In this document: in pieces, positions 24,476-33,096 of the stretch
Layout: each line of letters begins with the position of its first letter
Numbering within the stretch: the first letter of the stretch is position 1
From: LMUY01 sp965276785
GTDB taxonomy: Bacteria; Pseudomonadota; Alphaproteobacteria; Acetobacterales; Acetobacteraceae
Direction of reading: 5' to 3'
DNA: 64,000 nucleotides
Assembly: GCA_965276785.1 (NCBI GenBank)
Contig: OZ255629.1
Location: 1,674,001-1,738,000 of the forward strand
Translations under genes and position numbers: made by a program
Notes under the pieces: model-generated
The model's database searches: none
What the model was told of the DNA's origin: nothing
The model's input: only the letters and a program-made list of their open reading frames with translations

Positions 24476-25174
24476 ATGTCGACGACGCTGGTCAGCGCCG
24501 GAAGCGAACAGCCGATCCGGCAACTGTTCGCGCCGGGTGCCGACGCGATCCTGCGTCTGGTGATCTTGACCATCGTCGGCGTGGTGCTCGGCGGTGGGCT
24601 GGGGTTGTATCTTTGGTCGCATGGCTATTTTGTCGGCAGCGTCGGGGTGGCGCCCGACCAGCCGGTGCCGTTCAGCCATAAGCACCATTCCGGCGAGCTT
24701 GGGATTGATTGCCGCAACTGCCATGAACAGGTGGAGCAGCAAGCGACCGCCGGCTTTCCGCCGACCCACACCTGCATGACCTGCCACTCGCAGATTTGGA
24801 CTGGGGCGGCCATGCTGGCGCCGGTGCGCGATAGCTACTCCCAGAACATGCCGATGCATTGGACATCGGTAAACCGGCTGCCGGACTACGTCTATTTCAA
24901 CCATTCGATTCACATTGCCAAAGGTGTCGGCTGCTCGAGTTGCCACGGGGCGGTGAATACCATGCAGCTCACCTACCCGGCGCAATCGTTCCGAATGGAG
25001 TTCTGCCTTAATTGCCATCGTGCGCCGGCCAACTACCTGCGGCCGCCAGACCAGATCTGGAACATGCAGTGGGTCGCGCCGGACGATCAGGCGGCGAAAG
25101 GCACGGCGCTGGTTGCCAAGTACCATGTCGCCGGGCCGCAACGCTTGTCTGACTGTTCGATTTGTCACCGGTGA
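24476..25174 (+). CDS. actA: Alternative Complex III subunit A (multiheme cytochrome c)
   Basis: A 232-residue periplasmic cytochrome anchored by one N-terminal membrane segment (about 26-48). Five heme c motifs are present: CRNCH (79-83), CMTCH (100-104), CSSCH (153-157), CLNCH (177-181) and CSICH (227-231); the last ends one residue before the C-terminus. Histidines in FSHKHH and FNHSIHI are likely distal ligands. ActA takes electrons from the iron-sulfur subunit of Alternative Complex III, a quinol oxidase that replaces bc1. First gene of an operon running to 35687. The TTG at 24428 gives a longer frame but the family starts here. Confidence 0.92.
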   Translation: MSTTLVSAGSEQPIRQLFAPGADAILRLVILTIVGVVLGGGLGLYLWSHGYFVGSVGVAPDQPVPFSHKHHSGELGIDCRNCHEQVEQQATAGFPPTHTCMTCHSQIWTGAAMLAPVRDSYSQNMPMHWTSVNRLPDYVYFNHSIHIAKGVGCSSCHGAVNTMQLTYPAQSFRMEFCLNCHRAPANYLRPPDQIWNMQWVAPDDQAAKGTALVAKYHVAGPQRLSDCSICHR

Positions 25175-25179
25175 GGTCC

Positions 25180-28074
25180 ATGGCTCCCAAACCCCAGCAA
25201 TGGCGCAGCCTGGAGCAACTGGCGGATACGCCGGCGTTTCAGCGATTTTTGCAGACCGAGTTCGGCGCGGTGAGCCATCTCGCGGCCGGGCCGGAGCGTC
25301 GGCAGTTCCTGCGGCTGATGGCAGCCTCCTTCGCGCTGGCCGGGCTCGCGGGTTGCGACGAGCGGCCGGACAGCCGGTCGCAGAAGGTGCCCTGGGTCAA
25401 CCAGCCCGAGCATGCCGTCACCAGCGATGCCATGCATTATGCGTCGGTCGCGCTGCTGGATGGTTTTGCCAACGGCGTTCTGGTGACCACGCGAAACGGC
25501 CGACCGCTGAAGATCGAGGGCAATCCGCAACATCCTTGGTCGCGAGGCGGCACTGACATCTTCGCGCAAGCCTCCGTGCTCGATATGTACGATCCGGGGC
25601 GCTCGCAGACGGTACGCCACTTGGACGAGGGCAGCAGCTGGCAGGCGTTCCGGGGCGCGATCTTAGGCCGGTTCGCGGCCTTGCGCGCCGGCGGCGGCAA
25701 GGGGTTTCGACTGCTGACCGGACCGATCGGTTCGCCCTCATTGCGGGCGCAGATTGCCGACATGCAGCGCAAGTTCCCTCGCATGCATTGGCACAGCTAT
25801 GCGGCGGCGGATCGCTCCGGCCCGGTCTATGCCGCCGCGAAAGCCGCGTTCGGCCGCGAGCTGGAAACGCGTTGGCGGTTCGACCGGGCACGCGTGCTGG
25901 TAGCGCTGGAAGGCGACTTTCTTGATCCGGGGCCGCAACAGGCCGGCGTATCGCGAGATTGGATCGCGGCTCGGGCTGCGTCGGCGCAGGCGGGCGCATT
26001 GCTGCCGATGTACAGCGCCGGGTCACTGCCAAATCTCACTTCGGCGAAGGCGGACCATGCCGTGGTCGCCACGCCGGCCGAACTCCATGGGCTCGCAATG
26101 GGCTTGCTGGCCGATTTGTCCGGCGGCGCGGCGCCGGCGGCCAACGCGGGCGGCTCGCCGGTGGAGATGTGGCGGGCGCAGGTGGCGGCCGCGCTGCATG
26201 CCAACCGCGGCGCCGGCCTGGTGATTGCAGGCAGCACGGCGCCGGTGGCGGTGCAGGAGGCGGTGCATCGGCTGAACGCTGCGCTCGGCAACACCGGGCA
26301 GACCGTCTTCTACACCGCCCCGGTGCTGGAGCGGGGTAAGCCGATTGCCGACCTGGCCGCCGCAATGCGCTCGGGTGCGGTCTCGACATTGGTGATGCTG
26401 GACAGCAACCCGGCCTATGATGCGCCAGGCGGGCTTAATTTCGCCGACGCGCTCTCCCGGGTGGCACTGAAAATCCACGCAGGCAGCTTTGTCGATGAGA
26501 CCGCGCTGCACAGTGATTGGCATACGCCGCTGACCCACCCGTTGGAGTCATGGGGCGACGGGCGTTCGCTCGACGGCACGGTGGGATTGATGCAGCCGGC
26601 CATCGCGCCGCTCTACGAGGGGCGGTCGCCGGCCGAGTTCCTCTCGCTGCTGGCCGACCCCGCGCCCAAGAGCGGGCTCGACCTGCTGCGTGGCTACTGG
26701 CAGGGCAGCGGCACGGCGGAGGCGTTTGAACCCAAATGGCAGGCTATGCTGCAGGCGGGCTTTATTGCCGGCTCGGCGCTGCCGGAGGTGAGCGTGACGC
26801 CCACCGCACCGGGCGCTCCTGCGCCGCCGCCGGCAACCGCGCTGAGCGTGGCGTTCCGGCCAGATCCGACGGTGTGGGACGGGCGAGCAGGCAACAATGG
26901 CTGGTTGCAGGAACTGCCTAAGCCGCTGACCAAGATCACTTGGGACAACGCCGTAGCCATCGCGCCCGCCCTGGCGGCGCGCGAGGGATTGCGAACCGGC
27001 GACGTGGTCACAGTGAGCGTCGACGGTGCCGAGATCGACGGGCCGGTGTGGGTGATGCCGGGCCAGGCGGACAGGGTGATCGGGCTGACGCTGGGCTATG
27101 GCCGTTCCGCGCCGGACATGCTGTCCACCGGGGCCGGCTATAACGCCACGGTGCTGCGCGGCAACGACGATCCATGGAGTGTCAGTGCGGCGAGCCTGCG
27201 AAAGACCGGGCGCACCTCGCCGTTCGCCACCACGCAGGACCATAACACAATGGAGGGGCACGACTTCGTCCGCGTGCAGCATGAGGGCGAGGCGCCGGTG
27301 GGCGAGACGCAGAGCTGGACGCAGCCGACGATGTATACGCCGCCACGCCAGGATAATGGCACGGCCTGGGGCATGGTGATCGACCTGGATGCATGCATCG
27401 GCTGCAACGCCTGCGTGGTGGCCTGCCAGGCGGAGAACAACATCGCGGTGGTGGGGCGCGAGCAGGTAGCGCTGGGCCGCGAGATGCATTGGCTGCGGGT
27501 GGACCGGTATTACGAAGGGCCGGTGGAGGCGCCGAAGACGCATTTTCAGCCGGTGCCCTGCATGAATTGCGAGCAGGCGCCGTGCGAGGTGGGCTGCCCG
27601 GTGGAGGCAACCCTGCATGACGGCGAGGGGCTGAACGTCATGGTGTATAACCGTTGCGTCGGCACCCGCGCGTGCTCTGGCTATTGCCCCTACAAAGTGC
27701 GGCGGTTCAATTACCTGGACTATGCCGGTGGGGCTGCTCCGGTGTTGACGCTGCGCAACAACCCCGAAGTGTCGATACGCAGTCGCGGCGTGATGGAGAA
27801 ATGCACCTATTGCATTCAGCGGATCGAAGCCGCGCGGATTGACGCGGACAAGCGCGACGGCTCGATTGCGGACGGTGTGGTGCAGACCGCCTGCCAGGGC
27901 GCCTGCCCGACCCGGGCAATCAGCTTCGGCGACTTGCACGATACGCAGAGCGCGGTCGCCGCGGCGCGGGCCGACAGCCGCAACTATGCCCTGCTTGGCG
28001 AACTGAACGTGCGGCCGCGCACAACGTATTTGGCCGAGCGCGCGCCGCGGCGCACAGACGGGACGGCAGGCTGA
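25180..28074 (+). CDS. actB: Alternative Complex III subunit B (molybdopterin-like/Fe-S)
   Basis: A 964-residue periplasmic-side subunit. Near the start is a Tat-type signal (ERRQFLRLMAASFALAG followed by LAGC). The long first part resembles molybdopterin oxidoreductases but, as in the family, is thought to carry no cofactor. The C-terminal third holds ferredoxin-like clusters: CIGCNACVVAC (about 738), CMNCEQAPCEVGCP (about 793), CVGTRACSGYCP (about 826), CTYC (about 874) and CQGACP (about 905). In solved complexes these carry three [4Fe-4S] and one [3Fe-4S] clusters. GAGG precedes the ATG; the gene starts five bases after actA ends. Confidence 0.93.
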   Translation: MAPKPQQWRSLEQLADTPAFQRFLQTEFGAVSHLAAGPERRQFLRLMAASFALAGLAGCDERPDSRSQKVPWVNQPEHAVTSDAMHYASVALLDGFANGVLVTTRNGRPLKIEGNPQHPWSRGGTDIFAQASVLDMYDPGRSQTVRHLDEGSSWQAFRGAILGRFAALRAGGGKGFRLLTGPIGSPSLRAQIADMQRKFPRMHWHSYAAADRSGPVYAAAKAAFGRELETRWRFDRARVLVALEGDFLDPGPQQAGVSRDWIAARAASAQAGALLPMYSAGSLPNLTSAKADHAVVATPAELHGLAMGLLADLSGGAAPAANAGGSPVEMWRAQVAAALHANRGAGLVIAGSTAPVAVQEAVHRLNAALGNTGQTVFYTAPVLERGKPIADLAAAMRSGAVSTLVMLDSNPAYDAPGGLNFADALSRVALKIHAGSFVDETALHSDWHTPLTHPLESWGDGRSLDGTVGLMQPAIAPLYEGRSPAEFLSLLADPAPKSGLDLLRGYWQGSGTAEAFEPKWQAMLQAGFIAGSALPEVSVTPTAPGAPAPPPATALSVAFRPDPTVWDGRAGNNGWLQELPKPLTKITWDNAVAIAPALAAREGLRTGDVVTVSVDGAEIDGPVWVMPGQADRVIGLTLGYGRSAPDMLSTGAGYNATVLRGNDDPWSVSAASLRKTGRTSPFATTQDHNTMEGHDFVRVQHEGEAPVGETQSWTQPTMYTPPRQDNGTAWGMVIDLDACIGCNACVVACQAENNIAVVGREQVALGREMHWLRVDRYYEGPVEAPKTHFQPVPCMNCEQAPCEVGCPVEATLHDGEGLNVMVYNRCVGTRACSGYCPYKVRRFNYLDYAGGAAPVLTLRNNPEVSIRSRGVMEKCTYCIQRIEAARIDADKRDGSIADGVVQTACQGACPTRAISFGDLHDTQSAVAAARADSRNYALLGELNVRPRTTYLAERAPRRTDGTAG

Positions 28075-28075
28075 G

Positions 28076-29482
28076 ATGAGCACGACCCTGCCCCGGCCAC
28101 GCAATACTCAGGCCCCCCTGGAGCCGCCACCCAACTGGGCCGTTGCCGGGCGCGCCGTGACGGATGTGGCGTTTGGCCATGAAAGCGGCACGCGCTGGTG
28201 GTACGCTTTCGCCTTCTCCTTAGCGCTGATTGCCGTGCTCGTGGTGTGCCTGCTTTGGGTGCTCTACGAGGGTGTGGGCGTGTGGGGCAACAACATCCCG
28301 GTTACCTGGGCGCTCGACATCGTAGGGTATGACTGGTGGATTGGCGTGGCTTGCGGCGGGCTGTTGGTGTCGTCGATGCTGCTGTTGCTGGGGGCGCGGT
28401 GGCGCGGCGCGGTGAACCGCATCACTGAGACCATGGCGCTGATCTCGGCGGCCGCTGCCGGGCTGTACCCGATCGTGCATTTGGGACGGCCATGGTTCTT
28501 CTTCTGGAACCTGCCCTACCCGAACACCATGCTGCTGTGGCCACAGTTCCGCAGCCCGCTGTATTGGGATGCGATCGATATCATCAGCTTTCTCGGTGTC
28601 TGCCTGTCGTTCTGGTATGTCGGGCTGATCCCCGACCTCGCCACGATGCGCGACCGGGCGGTCGATCGCGTAGAGCGCGAGTTTGGCAAACCAGGCGGCT
28701 GGACGCGGCTGTTGAAAGCACAGCTTTACGGGATCGCAGCGCTGGGCTGGCGTGGCTCGGTGGGCCAGTGGCAGCGGTGGTGGCACACCTACAACACGCT
28801 CGCCGTGTGTGGCATCGTGGTGGTGCTGGCGCTACAGACGGGCGCGGCGGTGATGTTCGCCGGCACGGTGGAGCCCGGCTGGCACGACACGCTGCAGCCG
28901 GTGGTGTTCCTGGTCGGAGCTTTGCTGGCGGGGGTCGGCATGGTCGCGGCGCTGCTGGTAATGCTGCGCATGGTGTTTCCGCTCTCGCACCTGATCGTCG
29001 AACGGCATATCGAACTGCTGTCGATCCTGCTGCTCGGGCTCGGGCTCGCGATGATCTATTGCTACGGCTCTGAATTCGGCACCACTGCGCTCAGCGGCAC
29101 CAGGTTTGACCATGACGTGCTGACCCGGCGGTTCACCGGGGACCATGCGTGGGCGGCTTGGGCGATCATCGGCTGCGCGCTGCTGCCGGTGCAACTATTC
29201 TGGTTGCGCCCGTTGCGGCGGTCCGCCGGCACGCTGTTGGTGGTGGGGGTGCTGTCGGCGTTTGCGATGTGGGCGGACCATTTCACCGTCATCGTCGTCA
29301 CGCTGCAGCATGATTTCCTGCCGGCGATGGCGCACCCATACACAGTGGACCTGGTCGAGGTCGCCACCTTCGTGGGCACGGTTGGGTTGTTCCTGTTTCT
29401 GCTGCTGCTCGCGGTCCGCTACTTGCCGATGATCTCTCTGGTAGGGGTGCGGCGGTCCTTCCTGGCGGTGACGCGTGACTGA
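28076..29482 (+). CDS. actC: Alternative Complex III subunit C (NrfD-like, quinol site)
   Basis: A 468-residue membrane protein with about ten helices of the NrfD/PsrC type, which holds the quinol-binding site of the complex. Typical stretches are VTWALDIVGYDWWIGVACGG, PWFFFWNLPYPNT and the FWYVGLIPDLATMRDRA segment. It begins one base after actB stops and overlaps actD by eight bases. Confidence 0.93.
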   Translation: MSTTLPRPRNTQAPLEPPPNWAVAGRAVTDVAFGHESGTRWWYAFAFSLALIAVLVVCLLWVLYEGVGVWGNNIPVTWALDIVGYDWWIGVACGGLLVSSMLLLLGARWRGAVNRITETMALISAAAAGLYPIVHLGRPWFFFWNLPYPNTMLLWPQFRSPLYWDAIDIISFLGVCLSFWYVGLIPDLATMRDRAVDRVEREFGKPGGWTRLLKAQLYGIAALGWRGSVGQWQRWWHTYNTLAVCGIVVVLALQTGAAVMFAGTVEPGWHDTLQPVVFLVGALLAGVGMVAALLVMLRMVFPLSHLIVERHIELLSILLLGLGLAMIYCYGSEFGTTALSGTRFDHDVLTRRFTGDHAWAAWAIIGCALLPVQLFWLRPLRRSAGTLLVVGVLSAFAMWADHFTVIVVTLQHDFLPAMAHPYTVDLVEVATFVGTVGLFLFLLLLAVRYLPMISLVGVRRSFLAVTRD

Positions 29483-30035
29483 GGCGCAGCACGAATCAGG
29501 CGCGCCGCTTTGGGGCGTTGCCGCCGAGTTCGATACTTCGGAGGCAATGCTTGCCGCCTTGCGGGCGTTGCGGGACCGCGGGTTGGGCCGGTTGGAAGCG
29601 TTCTCGCCGGCGCCGGTGTGGGGTGCTGCGGAAATGCTGCGCTACAATGACCAGCCGATTTATCCGTTCGCGTTGCTCGGCGCGGGGTTGGGCGCGGCGG
29701 CCATGTTCGGCATGTGCACCTTCGCCACCGTCGTGTCGTACCGGTTTAACATCGGCGGCCGGCCCTTGTTCAGTTGGCCGTCCTACGTGGTTCCGAGCGT
29801 CTCCTTCGCCGCCCTGGTCGGCGCCCTCGCCGTGTTCGCGGCCATGCTGGTGCTCAGCCGGCTGCCGCGGCTGAACCACCCGGCGTTCAATATCCCCCAC
29901 TTCACGCGGGTGACGGACGAGCGCTTCTTCGTGGCGGTGGAAAGCCGCGGCGAGGAGTTCGACGCCGCGGCGGTGGAGGCCGCGATCGCCGAACTCACGA
30001 TGCAGCCGAGAAACGTGCACCGGGTTCCGCGATGA
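29475..30035 (+). CDS. actD: Alternative Complex III subunit D (DUF3341)
   Basis: A 186-residue DUF3341 protein: a ferredoxin-fold cytoplasmic part (GVAAEFDTSEAMLAALRALR, RLEAFSPAPV), two membrane helices (about 58-85 and 95-125), and a cytoplasmic tail with LPRLNHPAFNIPHFTRVTDE. It is a structural subunit of the complex. Its GTG start lies inside the actC 3' end, and its stop overlaps the actE start. Confidence 0.9.
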   Translation: MTEAQHESGAPLWGVAAEFDTSEAMLAALRALRDRGLGRLEAFSPAPVWGAAEMLRYNDQPIYPFALLGAGLGAAAMFGMCTFATVVSYRFNIGGRPLFSWPSYVVPSVSFAALVGALAVFAAMLVLSRLPRLNHPAFNIPHFTRVTDERFFVAVESRGEEFDAAAVEAAIAELTMQPRNVHRVPR

Positions 30036-30562
30036 AGCGGTGGCTGTTGCTCGCCGTGCCGCTGTTGGCGCTCGCCGGTTGCAAGCGGGAGGACATGTAT
30101 ACGCAAGATTCGCTGCGCAACTGGGACCGGAGCGCGTTCTTCAAGAACGGCACCTCCATGCGCCATCCCGTGGCTGGCACGGTTGCGCGGGACATGCCGA
30201 ACCCGCCGGCGCCGGAGCCGGCCACGATCGATGCGGCGCTGCTGGATCGCGGTAAGCAGCGCTACGATATCTTCTGCACGCCCTGTCACGGCCGCGCCGG
30301 CAACGGGGAGGGCATGATCGTGCAGCGCGGCTTCCCGCAGCCGCCCTCCTTTGTGGAAGGCACGCTGCGGACGGCCAAGGCGCAGGTGTTTTACGACGTG
30401 ATCACCGACGGCTATGGCGCCATGTATAGCTACGCCGACCGGGTCTCGCCGGCGGACCGCTGGGCGATCGTCGCCTATATCCGGGCGTTGCAATTGAGCC
30501 AGGGGAGCGCGACCGCGAGCCTGCCCGAGCAGGACCGGGCGCAACTGGCGACGGCAAAGTGA
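30032..30562 (+). CDS. actE: Alternative Complex III subunit E (monoheme cytochrome c lipoprotein)
   Basis: A 176-residue lipoprotein cytochrome c. The signal ends with LAGC; the DMYTQDSLRNWDRSAFF block is typical of ActE; the single heme motif is CTPCH with a later methionine (GAMYSYADRV) as the probable second ligand. It accepts electrons from ActA and passes them on, here presumably to the oxidase encoded downstream. Four-base overlaps on both sides couple it to actD and actF. Confidence 0.92.
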   Translation: MKRWLLLAVPLLALAGCKREDMYTQDSLRNWDRSAFFKNGTSMRHPVAGTVARDMPNPPAPEPATIDAALLDRGKQRYDIFCTPCHGRAGNGEGMIVQRGFPQPPSFVEGTLRTAKAQVFYDVITDGYGAMYSYADRVSPADRWAIVAYIRALQLSQGSATASLPEQDRAQLATAK

Positions 30563-31578
30563 AGGCGGCGTTCGCTACGCTGGCGATCGGCTTGGCGGGG
30601 GCGGCGGGGTGGATTGCATTCGCCGCCGCCGGGAGCGCCGTGATGCCGTCCTACCTAGCGGGCTGGCTGCTGGTGTTTGGCATTCCTGCTGGCGCCCTGT
30701 TGCTGGTGCTCGGGCAGGAAGCGCTCGGCTACGTAAGCTGGTCGGCGTTGCCAGTGCTGCGCCGGACCGTGTTGCTGCTGCCGGCCGTTAGCGTGTTCAG
30801 CATTCCCGTGCTGCTCCGGACTGAGCCGCTCTACCGGCGTCCTGGCCTGGCCGATGCGTTGCCGCCGGGTTGGGCCGCACCAGGCCGGTTCGACCTGCGC
30901 ATGGTCATCATCCTGCTGGTGCTATCCGGCTTCGCACTGGTGTTCAGCCGCACCCCCAGCCGGCCGCGGCGCCTGCTGGCCGTAATTGGCTGCATGCTGC
31001 ACATTTGTCTGGTGAGCGTCGCGGCGGTGGATTGGGTGATGTCGCTGCAACCGGGTCTGAATTCTTCGGCGATCGGCTTGCTGCTGATCAGTTCCGAACT
31101 GGGCACGGCTTGTTGCCTGCTGGCGTTCGTGCTGGCCGTGCAGAGCCGCGAGCGCTTGCGCAGCCAGGGACTGCCGCTCCTGCTCACTGCCGTGCTCGCT
31201 GCCTGGGGGTTTTTGCACTTCATCCAATTCCTTATCGTCTGGTCGGCGGACTTGCCGACAGAGATCGTTTGGTATCAGGCGCGCTCCGGGGGCTGGGGCG
31301 GCTTCGCCGTTTGGTTCGCGGCCGCGGCGCTCGCCTTGGGGCTGGCGATCCTGCCCTCCAGCATCGCGCGCGTACCGGCGGTGTTGGCGAGCGTGTCGGC
31401 CATGCTGCTGTTGGCGCATCTGGTGGAGACGCTTTGGCTCGTGACGCCGGCGTTTCGCGGCCGATTCTCGGTGACGCTGCCCGACGCGCTTGCGCTGATC
31501 GGGCTCGGTGGGTTGACGGTCGGGCTGATGATTGTGCTCCTGCCGCGAACGCCACCGGCGGTGCGCCATGCCAGCTAG
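30559..31578 (+). CDS. actF: Alternative Complex III subunit F (membrane)
   Basis: A 339-residue membrane protein with about ten helices, related to ActC. PSYLAGWLLVFGIPAGALLL and SVAAVDWVMSLQPGLNSSAIG are typical of ActF; FLHFIQFLIVWSADLP and EIVWYQAR follow. It starts with GTG overlapping the actE stop. In known structures ActF is proposed to take part in proton movement. Confidence 0.9.
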   Translation: MKAAFATLAIGLAGAAGWIAFAAAGSAVMPSYLAGWLLVFGIPAGALLLVLGQEALGYVSWSALPVLRRTVLLLPAVSVFSIPVLLRTEPLYRRPGLADALPPGWAAPGRFDLRMVIILLVLSGFALVFSRTPSRPRRLLAVIGCMLHICLVSVAAVDWVMSLQPGLNSSAIGLLLISSELGTACCLLAFVLAVQSRERLRSQGLPLLLTAVLAAWGFLHFIQFLIVWSADLPTEIVWYQARSGGWGGFAVWFAAAALALGLAILPSSIARVPAVLASVSAMLLLAHLVETLWLVTPAFRGRFSVTLPDALALIGLGGLTVGLMIVLLPRTPPAVRHAS

Positions 31579-32125
31579 GATGCGGCAGCGCGGTGGACTG
31601 GTGAATGCGCTTGCAGTGCTGGCCGGTCGCGCTGCCATGGTCGCGGGCGGCGTGGCTGTCGCGGTTCGCGTCGCCGTGCCGTCAGCGCGCGCACTGGGCC
31701 GAGGCGAGAGCAAGCCACCCGAGCACGACGACACTGGCCGCGGCCGCAGCGGAACGCCCGCGAGCAAGCCGGCGCTGCTGGCCGGGCACGAAACCGAGGA
31801 TATGGATGCGCGGCTGATGGCGCGCGTGCTTGGCACGCTCGGCGGCATCGCGGTGTTCATGGTTTTGCTGATGATCGGTTTTGCGAGCTTGGTCGTTGCC
31901 CCGCGGCAACGGAGTGCCACGCGGCTTACTGTGCAGCAGACGACCCATCCTGCGCCGCCCGCACCGAACCTGCAGGCCGATCCGGTGTCGGAGTTAAGCC
32001 GGCTGAATGCCGCGGAGGATCAATTGCTGAACCATTATGCGCGGATCGACCAGGATCATGCGCGCATCCCGATTGACCGCGCGATGTCGCTCATCGTCGG
32101 CCGGCCGCTGGACACGGCGCCATGA
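31568..32125 (+). CDS. Small membrane protein of the act-cox operon
   Basis: A 185-residue protein with one membrane helix (about 93-118) and a periplasmic tail ending in LNHYARIDQDHARIPIDRAM. That YxxxD...RIPIDRAM ending recurs in single-helix proteins coded between act and cox genes in other bacteria; from its place it may be an assembly factor. The first 60 residues are poor in conserved features, and the start could also be the ATG at 31580. Overlaps actF and coxB by a few bases. Confidence 0.7.
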   Translation: MPARMRQRGGLVNALAVLAGRAAMVAGGVAVAVRVAVPSARALGRGESKPPEHDDTGRGRSGTPASKPALLAGHETEDMDARLMARVLGTLGGIAVFMVLLMIGFASLVVAPRQRSATRLTVQQTTHPAPPAPNLQADPVSELSRLNAAEDQLLNHYARIDQDHARIPIDRAMSLIVGRPLDTAP

Positions 32126-33096
32126 ACCCCAGCGATTACCCGCTCGCCATTTGGCCGGCCGCCGCCTCTGCCAGCGCGGCCAACACCGACACGTTGATTT
32201 GGCTGTTCACGGCGCTGACCTTGTTGCTGGTGGTGCCGATCTTCATTGGAATCACCTTCTTCGCCATCCGCTATCGCGATGGCCGGGTGGTGAACCGGGC
32301 TTACCGGGAGGACCGCGACCGGACCCTTGAGTTGACCTGGATGATCATCCCGTTCGTGCTGACCCTGATCTTCTTCGCCTGGGGGGCGACGATGTTCATG
32401 GTGCATAAAACGCCGCCGGCGAATGCCACCCAGGTGGAGGCGATCGGGCGGCAATGGATGTGGAAATTCCAGCATCCCGGCGGCCAGCAGGAAATCAACG
32501 ACCTGCACGTGCCGACCGGCGAGCCGATTCTCATCAACATGATCAGCCAGGATGTGATCCATTCGTTATATATCCCGGCGTTGCGCATCCAAATGGAGAC
32601 GCTACCCGGGCGCTACACGCAACTATGGTTTAACGCCGACCGGCCCGGCACCTACCGCATCCTGTGCAGCGAGTTTTGCGGCACTGACCACTCCAACATG
32701 GATGGTTTGCTGACTATCATGACGCCAGCCGATTACGCGAACTGGCTGCAACAGGCGGGCAGCTCGATCAGCCTGGCCTCGGCGGGCAAGGCGCTCTTCT
32801 CCAACTATGGCTGCAATGGCTGCCACGGCGTGGGAAGCACGGTGCGGGCGCCGTCGCTGGCCGGGCTGTGGGGGTCGGACGTGCCGCTCGAAGGCGGCGG
32901 CGTGATCAGGGCGGACGACACTTACATCCGCGACAAGATCCTCAACCCGGACCATAACCTGATCGCGGGCTACAAGCAGGTGATGCCCGCGTTCAAGGGC
33001 GTGATCCCGGAAGATGAGGTCGAGCGGCTGCTCGCTTACATTAAGACCATCCAACCGGGCACCAAGCAGGTCCAAACGGCGGAGCAGACGCAATGA
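32122..33096 (+). CDS. coxB: Cytochrome c oxidase subunit II with fused cytochrome c
   Basis: A 324-residue caa3-type subunit II. Two membrane helices (about 22-48 and 72-95) precede the copper domain, with CuA ligands in HSLYIPALR and LCSEFCGTDHSNM. The C-terminal cytochrome c domain has CNGCH (about residue 230) and a distal methionine in YKQVMPAFKG. Electrons from ActE can thus enter the oxidase without a free cytochrome c. The start overlaps the preceding gene. Confidence 0.95.
   Translation: MNPSDYPLAIWPAAASASAANTDTLIWLFTALTLLLVVPIFIGITFFAIRYRDGRVVNRAYREDRDRTLELTWMIIPFVLTLIFFAWGATMFMVHKTPPANATQVEAIGRQWMWKFQHPGGQQEINDLHVPTGEPILINMISQDVIHSLYIPALRIQMETLPGRYTQLWFNADRPGTYRILCSEFCGTDHSNMDGLLTIMTPADYANWLQQAGSSISLASAGKALFSNYGCNGCHGVGSTVRAPSLAGLWGSDVPLEGGGVIRADDTYIRDKILNPDHNLIAGYKQVMPAFKGVIPEDEVERLLAYIKTIQPGTKQVQTAEQTQ

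Noticed and set aside
26548..28104. 518-codon minus-strand frame opposite actB
   Set aside because: Shadow frame; the plus strand carries conserved iron-sulfur motifs.
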